Of a stretch of DNA of 34,636 nt, positions 25,249 to 33,945 are shown piece after piece. The stretch lies in assembly GCA_964649415.1 (NCBI GenBank), contig CAZYSK010000062.1, forward strand, positions 1 through 34,636. The letters run 5' to 3'. Position 1 is the first letter of the stretch; the number at the start of each line of letters is the position of its first letter. The notes beneath the pieces are model-generated. The model worked only from the letters and a program-made list of their open reading frames with translations. It did no database searches and was not told the origin of the DNA. This DNA is from CAZYSK01 sp964649415 (lineage in GTDB: Bacteria; Chloroflexota; Anaerolineae; B4-G1). The translations under genes and the position numbers were made by a program.

Positions 25249-27393
25249 CGCGCCATCGGAATGGCGCCTTTGTAAGTATGGTGCGCCAGCACGCGCGAGC
25301 CTGGCTCCCTGGGCTCATCGCCATAGGCATCCTGCTGCTCGTCTACAGCGGGACGCTGCAGCGCGACGTAAACGGCAGCGGAGACCACTACATGATCGAC
25401 GTGGGAGAGGTCCAGGTTGCCCTGAACCTGTGGGGAACGATTCACCACACGGGCTATCCCCTGTTCACCATCCTCGGGGCCGCGCTGACCCACACATTGC
25501 GAGCCATCGGGTTCTCGCCGGCCACCGCTGCGTCTGCCGTCGCCACAGGATGGTCGCTGCTTGGCCTTGCCGGCGCATACTGGCTGATCTCACGCGTCAC
25601 CGACGGCGCTTACGAACTGGCGGCCCTCACGACACTGGCCTTGGGCCTGGCGGAGACCTTCTGGATCCACAGCGTCGTGGCTGAGGTGTACAGCTTCAGC
25701 GTGTTCCTGACCAGCGCCGCCCTGCTGGTGGGGATCGAGCTGGCCGATCGCTGGGACGAACGTCTGTGGTGGTTGGCCATGCTCCTCTTAGGTGTGGGCG
25801 TCCAGCACCACCGGATGCTGGTCCTGCTCGCACCGTGCGTGCTCCTCCCTGCCGCCCCTGCGCTGTGGCGCAGACGCTCCGGCTGGCCACGCCTGGCCCT
25901 GGGCTCGGCGCTTCTGTTCGCGCTTCCTTTCCTCACCTACGCTTACCTCCCCCTCCGCGCCCGGCAGGGTGCCATCTGGGTGTACGACCAACCAAACACC
26001 TGGGAAGGCTTCTGGACCGAATTCACCGGCCGAGCGGTGACGCCACTGCTGATGACGTGGCCCGACAGCGCCTCGGCGTGGACTGACAACGCGCGCTTTC
26101 TCGGAGACCAACTGGGGCAGCAGATGCCCCTCATCGTGCTGCTGGTCGGTGCCGCCGGTCTCGTCTGGCTGACCTGGCGTCGCTCGCTCTGGGCCGGGCT
26201 GGGTCTCCTGGGCACGGCCCTCGCTTTCATGGCGTTCGTGACCGTGTTCCCCGCGGCAGTATGGGCGCCCACGGTGCTCATGCCAAGCATCCTGCTGCTG
26301 ATGCTGGGGATCGCCGTCCTGTTGCACCGCCTCATACAGACAGCGCGGCACCTGCGATGGGTAGCCTGGGCAGGGCTGCTGCTGCTCTCGCTGTGGCTGT
26401 TCCAGGCCAACTTGCCATTCGTCCACAGCCTGGTGAATGACGCACAGGGGAGAGAGGTGATCCGGACGTTGGAAGCGCTTGAGGATGCCGATCTCCCTGG
26501 AGGTCGAGACGTCGTCGCCCTGCCCTGGGGAGGCAGCCACTTCGCGGCCGCCTACGGGCTGTTCGTGAGCGGTGAACTGAACGGCTTCGAGCTCGTGGAT
26601 CACTTGGCGGATTTCCGCTCGATTGTCCAGCAAGAGGGCAAAGTCATCACGCTGGCATTCAACCTGGGGATCTGGCCTCTGGAGTGGTGGACCGAGCTGC
26701 TGGGTGAAGCGCATTTCTCGTCCGCTGCGCCGGGCGTCGCGATGATCAGTCGAGATATGCTGTACCAGGACAAGCCTGCTCGGGCAAGCTTTGACCTGGG
26801 AAACGGCGTGCGCGTCCGAGCGGCCGATCTGGCGTGGGCGAAGGAGCCGCTTCGCTACCCTTCTGACGAGAAGGAGCCGCTTCGCTACCCTTCTGACGAG
26901 AAGGAGCCGCTTCGCTACCCTTCTNNNNNNNNNNNNNNNNNNNNNNNNNNNNNNNNNNNNNNNNNNNNNNNNNNNNNNNNNNNNNNNNNNNNNNNNNNNN
27001 NNNNNNNNNNNNNNNNNNNNNNNNGACGAAAAGGAGCCGCTTCGCTGTGACGACAAGGCAGACACGCTGCAGGTGACCGTCTACTGGGAAGCGACACAGC
27101 GTGTACCGGCGGATTACCGCGTGGCGGTCCATCTCGTGGCCAAAGATCCACCCGACGGCGCCCAGGACGTCCTGGATCAAGCGGACTCCCTCAACCCTGT
27201 GGGAGGCTGGTACCCCACCAGCCTGTGGGCTGTCGGGGAAGTGGTGCGGGATGACTACGCGCTGAGCGTCCCGCCGGGGGGGGCGCCCGTCGCCGTGCGA
27301 GTGGCAATGTATCAGCAGGAGGAGAACGGCACATTCGTCAACACAGACTGGCTTTCGCTTCCCATCCCGGCCCGACCCGGAGCAGCGAAGTGA
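25236..27393 (+). CDS. DUF2723/TMEM260-like membrane glycosyltransferase, interrupted by a scaffold gap
   Basis: The N-terminal part matches the DUF2723 (protein O-mannosyltransferase TMEM260-like, GT117) pattern: SGTLQRDVNGSGDHYMIDVGEVQVALNLWG, HHTGYPLFTILG and ETFWIHSVVAEVYSF, with about ten helices up to residue 400. ATG 25236 overlaps the previous gene; its first 14 codons include a palindromic repeat read as RHRNGAF, and ATG 25278 is the alternative. The C-terminal beta domain (TLQVTVYWEATQRVPADYR) resembles that of the GT39-like protein. The frame appears to change across the 100 N at 26925-27024, because 100 is not a multiple of 3. Codons DEKEPLR on both sides show that it is one gene. 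The sugar donor and acceptor are unknown. Confidence 0.8.
25250..25268. repeat. Palindromic repeat copy, reverse orientation, at a gene start
   Basis: GCGCCATCGGAATGGCGCC is the reverse complement of the copies in the first two genes. It overlaps the end of one gene region and the first codons of the DUF2723-type gene. Confidence 0.8.
26840..27046. repeat. 30-base coding tandem repeat around the scaffold gap
   Basis: Two full 30-base units (26865-26894, 26895-26924) are preceded by a partial unit from 26840 and followed after the gap by a partial unit (27025-27046). Each encodes the decapeptide DEKEPLRYPS. The unit contains GCGAAGGAGCCGCTTCGC-type inverted arms. The true copy number is hidden by the gap. 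Confidence 0.85.
26925..27024. other. Assembly gap of 100 N
   Basis: Exactly 100 N, the usual placeholder for unknown length, sits within a 30-base tandem repeat. Real missing length is likely a multiple of 30, possibly zero. Confidence 0.95.
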
Positions 27394-27449
27394 CACATGG
27401 GACGGCCAACGTCTAGAGGATAAACAAAGGATACGTAAGGAGGTCATAA

Positions 27450-29102
27450 GTGGCAAAGGTTTCCCCCAAAGAAAAGGTGATACAGGTTCTGAAACAGCAT
27501 CCCAACGTCCTGAACAACCCGGATCGGAGGACGCTAATCCAGGCGTCGGTGGACAACAAGGAAGCGCTCATCACCGCCAATGGCGCGTTGGCGACTTGGA
27601 CGCCGCCCGAGTCTACTGGCCGCAGCCCAAAGGACACATACATCGTGCGCCGCCAGGAGAGTGAGGCCACCATTGACTGGGACTCGCCCAACAATATTCC
27701 CATGGCGCCCGAGACGTTCGACATGGTATTCGAGGACGCGCTGCACACGCTTTCCGACAAGCCCAGGGTATACGTCACGGACCGCGTGGTGGGAGCAGAC
27801 GCCTCCTACGCCTTGCCTGTGCAGACGGTCTCCGACCAGGCGCTGGCGGCGCTGTTCACGGACAATATGTTTCGCCCGGTGCCCGAGGACGTTCAGCGTA
27901 GCGTCTTCGCGGAGCAGGGCTTTGTCCTGCTGGCCGTGCCCTACGACAAACTGGACCGGGATAGGTACGAGGGCCGGCTCAGGAAGCTGCCCGACGGCCG
28001 GACGTCTAACATGGCGGTGGCTATGGATTTCGACCGCATGCTGGGGGTCGTGTATGGCTCGGCCTACGGCGGCAGCGTCAAGAAACTCATCTTCACGGTC
28101 ATGAACTACATCCTGCCGGGCGCTGGTCTCTTGCCCCTGCACTGCTCGGCGAACGAGGGACCCGAAGGCGATTGCGCCCTGCTACTCGGGCTTTCGGGCA
28201 CGGGCAAGACGACGCTATCGGCTGATCCGCGCCGGGCACTGCTGGGCGACGACGAGCACGGCTGGAGCGACAACGGCGTCGCGAACTTCGAGAACGGCTG
28301 CTATGCCAAGCTGATCAACCTGCGCGCCGACAAGGAGCCGGAGATCTGGAACGCGGTGCTGCACGAGGACCACTATCTGGACCACGGAGCCATCGTCGAG
28401 AACGCCATGATGTATCCCGACGGAACCTTTGACCTGGACGACGAGCGCTTGACGCCCAACTCTCGGGCGTCGTACCCGCTGGTTTTTCTGTCCAACATCA
28501 AGCCCAATTCCAAGAGCGGCCAACCCAGGACAATCCTGTTTCTGACCGCCGATGCCAACGGTGTGCTGCCGCCCGTCTCCCGCCTTATGCCCGAGCAGGC
28601 GATGCTGTGGTTCTTGATGGGCTACACCAGCAAGCTGGCCGGCACCGAGACCGGCATTGTCGACCCCGTCTCCACCTTCTCCCGCTTCTTCGGCGAGCCC
28701 TTCATGCCCCGCAACCCAGACGTCTACGCCCGTATGCTGGGTGAGCGCATGCAGGAACACGGCACCAAGGTCTACCTGGTCAACACTGGATGGAGCGGCG
28801 GGCCGTATGGGGTGGGAGAGCGCATGGACATCAACCTGACGCGAGAAATCGTCAACGCAGCGCTGAGCGGGCAACTGGACGGCGTGGACTACGTCAAGGA
28901 CGAGACCTTTCACATCTTGATCCCCAAGCAGTGCCCCAACGTCCCTTCCGATGTGCTGTTCCCCAAGAACACGTGGACGGATAAGGACGCCTACGATGCC
29001 CGAGCCAGGAAGCTGGCCAACGACTTCAGCACTCACTTCGACACAGCGTACGGGGATAAGAACATTGACACAGCCATCGCCAGACAGTGCCCGGGGAAAT
29101 AG
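27450..29102 (+). CDS. pckA: ATP-dependent phosphoenolpyruvate carboxykinase
   Basis: PckA converts oxaloacetate plus ATP to PEP and CO2, the entry to gluconeogenesis. The protein is 550 residues, typical of the ATP class. Landmarks are TGRSPKDTYIV near 55, the kinase loop GLSGTGKTTLS (about 247-257), DDEHGWSDNGVANFENGCYAK right after it, and LFLTADANGVLPP. GTG 27450 is set by TAAGGAGG at 27436-27443. It is followed after 27 bp by a malic enzyme gene, so the two are likely co-transcribed and together shift carbon between C4 acids and PEP or pyruvate, as expected for growth on lactate or other organic acids. Confidence 0.97.
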   Translation: MAKVSPKEKVIQVLKQHPNVLNNPDRRTLIQASVDNKEALITANGALATWTPPESTGRSPKDTYIVRRQESEATIDWDSPNNIPMAPETFDMVFEDALHTLSDKPRVYVTDRVVGADASYALPVQTVSDQALAALFTDNMFRPVPEDVQRSVFAEQGFVLLAVPYDKLDRDRYEGRLRKLPDGRTSNMAVAMDFDRMLGVVYGSAYGGSVKKLIFTVMNYILPGAGLLPLHCSANEGPEGDCALLLGLSGTGKTTLSADPRRALLGDDEHGWSDNGVANFENGCYAKLINLRADKEPEIWNAVLHEDHYLDHGAIVENAMMYPDGTFDLDDERLTPNSRASYPLVFLSNIKPNSKSGQPRTILFLTADANGVLPPVSRLMPEQAMLWFLMGYTSKLAGTETGIVDPVSTFSRFFGEPFMPRNPDVYARMLGERMQEHGTKVYLVNTGWSGGPYGVGERMDINLTREIVNAALSGQLDGVDYVKDETFHILIPKQCPNVPSDVLFPKNTWTDKDAYDARARKLANDFSTHFDTAYGDKNIDTAIARQCPGK

Positions 29103-29129
29103 GCTCTATATGGTATCTTAGGAGGTGCG

Positions 29130-30503
29130 ATGACTACTGCAGAAGACGCGACACTAACCAGAGAAGAGCTATTGGCCAGGGCGAAGAAACCATCCCAGGA
29201 GGCCATGCGTCTGCACCCATTCTACCGGGGAAAGATACAGACCGGCCTCAAGTGTGTCGTCCGGGGGCTGGACGATTTCGCCATCTGGTACACCCCCGGT
29301 GTGGCCGCCCCTTGCCGCGCCATCCAGGAGAACCAGGATCTGGCCTACGAGTACACCAACAAGGGCAATACGGTCGCCGTCGTATCCGACGGCACGCGCG
29401 TGTTAGGACTGGGTGACATCGGTCCTGCCGCCGGTATGCCGGTGATGGAGGGCAAAGCACTGCTCTTCAAGTACCTGGGCGGTGTGGACGCCGTCCCCCT
29501 CTGCCTGGACACCAAGGACCCCTATGCCATCATCCAGGCCGTCAAGCTCGTCCAGCCATCCTTCGGAGGCATCAACCTGGAGGACATCTCGCAGCCCAAG
29601 TGCTTCCGGGTGCTCGACATGCTACGCAGCGACCCGGAGGTCAACATCCCGGTCTGGCACGATGACCAACAGGGCACGGCCACGGTCATCCTGGCAGGCG
29701 TGATCAACGCGCTGAAGGTGGTCGGCAAACGCTTGGAGGACATCAACGTCGCGCTGATCGGCACCGGTGCAGCCAACGTCGCGACACTGCGCTTGTTGCT
29801 CGCCAGCGGCGTCCAGTTCGGTCGCGTCATTGCCAGCGACAGCAAGGGCATCCTACATCCAGATCGGGAGGACATCGCGCGGCGCAAAGTCGAATTCGTG
29901 GACAAGTGGCGCATCTGCCAGAACAGCAACGCCAAAGGCCGGCAAGGTAGCCCCGCCGACGCCATGCGCGGCGCGGACCTGTGCGTCGCGTGCAGTAGGC
30001 CCGGCCCCGGCACCATCCTGCCAGAGTGGGTGAAGGGGATGGCTGAAGACGGGATCATCTTTGCCTGCGCCAACCCCATTCCCGAGATCTGGCCCTGGGA
30101 GGCGAAGGAGGCCGGAGCGCGCGTCGTGGGCACAGGCCGCAGCGACTTCCCCAACCAAGTCAACAACTCGTTGGGCTTCCCCGGCATCTTCCGGGGGGTA
30201 CTGGACGTGCGAGCCACGACGATCACGGACGAGATGGCCATTGCTGCCGCCGAGGAACTGGCTTGCTGCGCCGAGGAGCGCGGAATTGACGACGAAAACA
30301 TCCTGCCCACGATGGACGACTGGGAAGTCTTCCCTCGCGAGGCAGCGGCCGTCGGCTTGCGGGCCCAGGAACAAGGCGTCGCCCGGCTCAGCGTCTCCCA
30401 CGATGAACTGCTCAGCAAGGCAAGGATGACCATACGTCAGTCACAAGATATGACCCGTTTCTTGATGGAGAAGGGATTGATCCCGCCCGTGCCGGCGGAA
30501 TGA
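29130..30503 (+). CDS. NAD(P)-dependent malic enzyme
   Basis: The enzyme oxidatively decarboxylates malate to pyruvate. It has 457 residues, the short bacterial form without the phosphotransacetylase-like C-terminal domain. Landmarks are the tyrosine/lysine region (IWYTPGVAAPCRAI, MPVMEGKALLFKYLGGVDAVPLCLDT), the metal-binding INLEDISQPKCF and WHDDQQGTA, the Rossmann loop ALIGTGAANVATLRLL, and ANPIPEIWPWEA with FPNQVNNSLGFPGIFRG. The cofactor (NAD or NADP) is not certain from sequence. AGGAGG at 29120-29125 sets ATG 29130. Confidence 0.95.
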   Translation: MTTAEDATLTREELLARAKKPSQEAMRLHPFYRGKIQTGLKCVVRGLDDFAIWYTPGVAAPCRAIQENQDLAYEYTNKGNTVAVVSDGTRVLGLGDIGPAAGMPVMEGKALLFKYLGGVDAVPLCLDTKDPYAIIQAVKLVQPSFGGINLEDISQPKCFRVLDMLRSDPEVNIPVWHDDQQGTATVILAGVINALKVVGKRLEDINVALIGTGAANVATLRLLLASGVQFGRVIASDSKGILHPDREDIARRKVEFVDKWRICQNSNAKGRQGSPADAMRGADLCVACSRPGPGTILPEWVKGMAEDGIIFACANPIPEIWPWEAKEAGARVVGTGRSDFPNQVNNSLGFPGIFRGVLDVRATTITDEMAIAAAEELACCAEERGIDDENILPTMDDWEVFPREAAAVGLRAQEQGVARLSVSHDELLSKARMTIRQSQDMTRFLMEKGLIPPVPAE

Positions 30504-30533
30504 CTCTAGGCGACTCCCAGAGGAGGGATGACA

Positions 30534-31430
30534 ATGTACGATATGATCATCATCGGCGGCGGGCCGGCGGGGATCACGGCGGCTGCGACGGCCATCAACC
30601 AGCGATTGGAGACACTGATCATCGCAGAGCGGTGGGGCGGCCAAACGACCTACGCTATGCAACTGGAGGAAATGGAGGGACGAGAGGTCATCACCGGGGA
30701 GACGCTGCTAGACGCCTTCCGGCGGCAGCTTGACTACCTGGACTTCGTGCGCCGCTTCGAGACGGTGACGAAAGTGATGCCTGTGGAGCAGCACTTCGTC
30801 GTGCACACCGCTCAAGGGGACTGCTACGAAGGGCTCACTCTCGTCATAGCGACCGGCGCCAAGCCGCAGCGGCTCAACGTCCCGGGAGAGACTCGACTGA
30901 CCGGATACGGCTTGAGCTACTCGGCGCCCACGCACGCCAGCCTGTTCGTCGGCAAGGACACGGCCGTCGTGGGACACGGGCGGCGTGCCCAATGGGCCGC
31001 CGCCGACCTGGCCCGCAAGGCGCATCGGGTCTACCTACTCGCGCCCGAAACGCTGCCCGAGACGCCCCTCGTCAACAAGCTCCGCCTTATGGAGAACGTC
31101 GAGATATCTGAGGGCGTCAAGGTAAAAGAAGTGTGCGGTGAGCGCTTTGTGGAGGGCCTGGTGGTTGCCACGCCAGAGGGCCAGGAACGCGAGATACCAC
31201 TCGCAGGCGTGTTCGTCAAGTTACCGCGCGTCCCCAACTCCGGTCTGGTACAGGAGTGGGTGGACTGCGACAGGCGCGGTCACATCATCGTGGACGCGAA
31301 CTGCGCCACCACTTGGCCGGGGGTATTCGCCGCCGGTGACGTGACGCTCGTATCGGAGCAGGCGCTGGTGCACATCGGCGAAGGGGCCAAGGCCGCCATC
31401 CTGGCCTATCACTACCTGCTGATGCATTGA
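30534..31430 (+). CDS. Thioredoxin-reductase-like flavoprotein lacking the CxxC motif
   Basis: A 298-residue FAD-binding pyridine-nucleotide oxidoreductase fold: IIIGGGPAGITAA (5-17), VIATGAKP (104-111), GKDTAVVGHGRRAQWAA (140-156) and GVFAAGDVT near 270. The place where thioredoxin reductases have CATC reads SYSAPTHAS (S130-A-P-T133), so no redox disulfide exists. The second nucleotide motif GHGRRA differs from the usual GGGDSA. It therefore cannot act as a normal thioredoxin reductase; it may reduce another partner or bind only FAD. GGAGGG at 30522-30527 points to ATG 30534 rather than 30528. It follows the malic enzyme by 30 bp. Confidence 0.85.
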   Translation: MYDMIIIGGGPAGITAAATAINQRLETLIIAERWGGQTTYAMQLEEMEGREVITGETLLDAFRRQLDYLDFVRRFETVTKVMPVEQHFVVHTAQGDCYEGLTLVIATGAKPQRLNVPGETRLTGYGLSYSAPTHASLFVGKDTAVVGHGRRAQWAAADLARKAHRVYLLAPETLPETPLVNKLRLMENVEISEGVKVKEVCGERFVEGLVVATPEGQEREIPLAGVFVKLPRVPNSGLVQEWVDCDRRGHIIVDANCATTWPGVFAAGDVTLVSEQALVHIGEGAKAAILAYHYLLMH

Positions 31431-31466
31431 GAGCGGATCCGAACTCCGCTCCTGCCCAGCAAACAA

Positions 31467-31503
31467 CTAACCCTTGGGGTTAAGCCCCAAGGGTTAGGCT
31501 TTT
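31467..31503. terminator. Intrinsic terminator between converging genes
   Basis: A perfect 13-bp stem (31467-31479 with 31485-31497) around TTAAG, followed by GCTTTTG on the plus strand and TTGTTTG on the minus strand. It lies between the flavoprotein and the leftward operon and probably works in both directions. Confidence 0.85.
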
Positions 31504-31517
31504 GAGGAGGTCCCGGC

Positions 31518-31922
31518 CTAGAGGGCGCTGAGAGCGATGGCGATGGCAGTTGCGATCAACGCCACCAGCACACCGATCACGATGAGAGCGACCACCGAGC
31601 GCTCGACGCGGTGGCGGAAACGTCCCGTAGCCCACAGAAAAAGCCCCACAGCCAGGGCGGCGCCAATCAGTACGCCCGCCGTGTACGTGAAGGCGGTGGC
31701 CATCAAGGCCGGTAAATCCACCTGCACGACCAGGCGGTCGAAGAGCAACAGCGAGAAACGGCTGCCCAGGAAGGCGAATCCGATGCCAACAAGCAACCCA
31801 ACCAGCGTTAAGGCAATGCCCTGAAGCCGTGCCTTCCCTCGCTCTAGCCACATCGTGATAACTCCCAGCACGATCAGGGCCAGCGCAAACGTGAGCACGA
31901 CGATGGATATGAGCTCGATCAT
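31518..31922 (-). CDS. Small four-helix membrane protein, unknown function
   Basis: A 134-residue protein with four hydrophobic segments (about 5-25, 35-55, 72-98 and 108-132) and short charged loops. No signature was recognised. GGAAGG precedes the ATG on the minus strand. It is the last gene of the tsaE-tsaB-rimI-glycosylase run, 40 bp after the glycosylase, and ends just before the shared terminator. The base composition and strand fit a real gene, but the function is open. Confidence 0.75.
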   Translation of the reverse strand: MIELISIVVLTFALALIVLGVITMWLERGKARLQGIALTLVGLLVGIGFAFLGSRFSLLLFDRLVVQVDLPALMATAFTYTAGVLIGAALAVGLFLWATGRFRHRVERSVVALIVIGVLVALIATAIAIALSAL

Positions 31923-31962
31923 CTACTGCCTTCCAATATGCCGGGGATCAAACGCCACACCT

Positions 31963-32565
31963 TCAGAACAGCTTCAACTGTTCCGCCTCTGGAGGAAGCT
32001 CGGACTCGGCAATCTGAGCTGCCTGCCGGATCAACTCAGGAATCTGCAACATGTCCTCCTCGACGGTGCGACGCAGGCTCGGCTGGTGCAGCGCTGCTGC
32101 CGGATGATACATCGGATAGTAAATCACGCCGCCGATCTTGCGCGGCTGGCCGTGAATGCGCGAGATGCGTGCCTTGGGGAATGCCCGGGCCATGGAGAAA
32201 CGACCCAAAGTGACCACCAACTCAGGCTTAATCAGCTCGATTTGCCGGTCGAGAAACGGCTTGCAGGCCTCGATCTCCTCCGGCAGCGGGTCGCGGTTCC
32301 CCGGCGGACGGCACTTGATCACGTTGGCGATGTAGACATCCTGGCGGCCTAGCCCGATCATCTCCAGCAACTCATCCAGGAAATTGCCGGCCGCCCCCAC
32401 AAACGGACGTCCCTGCTGATCCTCGTGAAAGCCTGGCGCTTCACCGACAAACATGATGTCGGCGTCCGGCAGTCCTTCACCCGGCACCGCTTTGGTACGT
32501 CCCCGATGCAGAAGACACCGTGTACACTCGGCAATCTCGGCCGCCAGCGCTTCCAACTCTGACAC
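31963..32565 (-). CDS. Family 4 (Fe-S) uracil-DNA glycosylase
   Basis: The enzyme removes uracil from DNA to start base-excision repair. GTG 32565 was chosen since AAGGAGG lies just upstream; it gives 200 residues starting MSELEALAAEIAEC. The four Fe-S cysteines are C14, C17, C85 and C101. Catalytic blocks are GEAPGFHEDQQGRPFVGAAGN (41-61) and the leucine-loop HPAAAL with His154. The last residues are EQLKLF, resembling the QL(S/D)LF sliding-clamp binding motif. A promoter (TTGGAC, 18 bases, TATAAT; 32680-32651) lies at the end of rimI and can drive this gene and the membrane protein after it. Confidence 0.93.
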   Translation of the reverse strand: MSELEALAAEIAECTRCLLHRGRTKAVPGEGLPDADIMFVGEAPGFHEDQQGRPFVGAAGNFLDELLEMIGLGRQDVYIANVIKCRPPGNRDPLPEEIEACKPFLDRQIELIKPELVVTLGRFSMARAFPKARISRIHGQPRKIGGVIYYPMYHPAAALHQPSLRRTVEEDMLQIPELIRQAAQIAESELPPEAEQLKLF

Positions 32566-32650
32566 GCTCCCCCTCCTTAACCTCACACTGAACCTCACAC
32601 TGTGTTGAGGATTGAACGAACGTCTACGCGCAAGGACACCTATGCGGGAG

Positions 32651-32680
32651 ATTATAGCGTATCCCCATCGTTTTGTCCAA
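32651..32680 (-). promoter_or_regulatory. Internal promoter for the uracil-DNA glycosylase gene
   Basis: Read on the minus strand: TTGGAC (32680-32675), an 18-base spacer, TATAAT (32656-32651). The -10 box overlaps the rimI stop codon. Confidence 0.65.
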
Positions 32681-33284
32681 CGTCCATCTGCAGGTAGCGC
32701 AGGCTCTTCTCCAGCGCCCGCCGCAGCTCGACCACTCGAGCCCGATAGTCGCCACGGCTCACCTCGACCTCCATCAGCCAGGCGTCCTCGCCATCCCGGT
32801 AGTAGCCCTTGCGAACGCCCTTGAATCGAAACCCGTACTTGCGGTAGAGTCCCTGGGCTACATGGTTAGACGGGCGTACCTCCAACGTGACGATACCGAC
32901 CCCCAGATCCAGGCTCTGCGCCATCGCAGTCAGAAGCAAGAGCTCGCCCAACCCTCGCCCACGCCAGTCAGGATGCACAGCAATCGTGCTGATGTGCGCC
33001 TCGGCAGGCTCGAATCGGAAGCCCACGTACCCGATCACCCGGCTTTCATCCACTTGCCCCGTCACGCCGCGCAACCAGCCGCGCAATCCCCGCCGGGAGG
33101 ACGTATGGTCGCTCGCTGCCGGCTTCAGCAAGACGTGGTAAGAGGAACGTGCGTTGTGATTCAGTTCATACAGAAACGACGTCGCAAGCCACGGCGTGGG
33201 GAAAGAAACCCGCTCAATGGCGACCACCGCCGAAACATCGGCCGGCTCCATGGGCCGGATCGTGTAGGGTAGAGGCTCATCCAT
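32652..33284 (-). CDS. rimI: Ribosomal protein S18-alanine N-acetyltransferase RimI
   Basis: A GNAT-fold acetyltransferase, 210 residues from ATG 33284; the GTG at 33287 is an alternative. The acetyl-CoA binding block is IAVHPDWRGRGLGELLL, with later LEVRPSNHVAQGLYRKYGFRFKGVRKGYY, the usual RimI C-terminal core. It is longer than typical RimI (about 150) owing to an Arg/Ser-rich insert near residues 57-80 and an extended C-terminus. The start codon overlaps the tsaB stop (TGATG), so translation is coupled. RimI next to TsaB and TsaE is the usual bacterial arrangement. Some GNATs of this type have other targets. Confidence 0.88.
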   Translation of the reverse strand: MDEPLPYTIRPMEPADVSAVVAIERVSFPTPWLATSFLYELNHNARSSYHVLLKPAASDHTSSRRGLRGWLRGVTGQVDESRVIGYVGFRFEPAEAHISTIAVHPDWRGRGLGELLLLTAMAQSLDLGVGIVTLEVRPSNHVAQGLYRKYGFRFKGVRKGYYRDGEDAWLMEVEVSRGDYRARVVELRRALEKSLRYLQMDVGQNDGDTL

Positions 33285-33940
33285 CACGTGGGATGCTGAA
33301 CGTAGATGGGAACCAACGTCGCCGGATCGTCGGTATCGCCCCGGTTCAATCGCTGCCAGGCCAACTCCGCCAGAAAACCAGCTCGCCTTAGCCGCGCTGC
33401 GGCCGGCACGAGCACTGCCAACTCACCCAGGGCGGCCAGTGCATCCGCTCCCGCCGGGTCAATCTCTCCACAGAAGCGAGTCGGGGAAGCTGTCTCTTCC
33501 ACCAGGGCGGGCCAGGTAGTGAGGCGTGGATCCTCACGCGCACGCCACTCCCCCTTCCGCCACCGGTACGTGGCCACACAGATACGACCACGTCCAGCCT
33601 GCAACACGGCACACAGGGGTCTGCGATCCCGTCCCTGAGCCGCCGCAACCACGTCAAGCGTAGGCACGCCGACCAGCGGCAACGCTAGGCCCAGCGCCAA
33701 CCCCTTCGCCACAGCCATGCCCACGCGCAAGCCGGTGAAGGATCCCGGCCCACGCGTCACAGCCACACCACTGAGGTGCTCGGCCCCCTGACCCACCTGG
33801 GCCAACGCAGCCATCAGACGGGGCGCCACCTCGACGGTATGCCTGCGCGGCGACTCCCACGTGTGCTCCACCCGCACACGGAACCCATCGTGCAGTGCCA
33901 GGCTGGCGTAGTTGGTAGATGTGTCGATCGCGACCAACAT
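33284..33940 (-). CDS. tsaB: tRNA threonylcarbamoyladenosine biosynthesis protein TsaB
   Basis: TsaB is the ASKHA-fold partner of TsaD in making t6A37 on tRNAs that read ANN codons. The 218-residue protein starts MLVAIDTSTNYASLAL and has RRHTVEVAPRLMAAL and TRGPGSFTGLRVGMAVAKGLA, the family hallmarks. It lies 5 bp after tsaE and overlaps rimI. The partner tsaD is not in the window. Confidence 0.95.
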   Translation of the reverse strand: MLVAIDTSTNYASLALHDGFRVRVEHTWESPRRHTVEVAPRLMAALAQVGQGAEHLSGVAVTRGPGSFTGLRVGMAVAKGLALGLALPLVGVPTLDVVAAAQGRDRRPLCAVLQAGRGRICVATYRWRKGEWRAREDPRLTTWPALVEETASPTRFCGEIDPAGADALAALGELAVLVPAAARLRRAGFLAELAWQRLNRGDTDDPATLVPIYVQHPT

Positions 33941-33945
33941 CTTGC

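Noticed and set aside
26925..27393. Frameshifted or broken glycosyltransferase gene
   Set aside because: The frame change equals the remainder of 100 N; repeat codons on both sides keep one phase, so the break is an assembly artefact.
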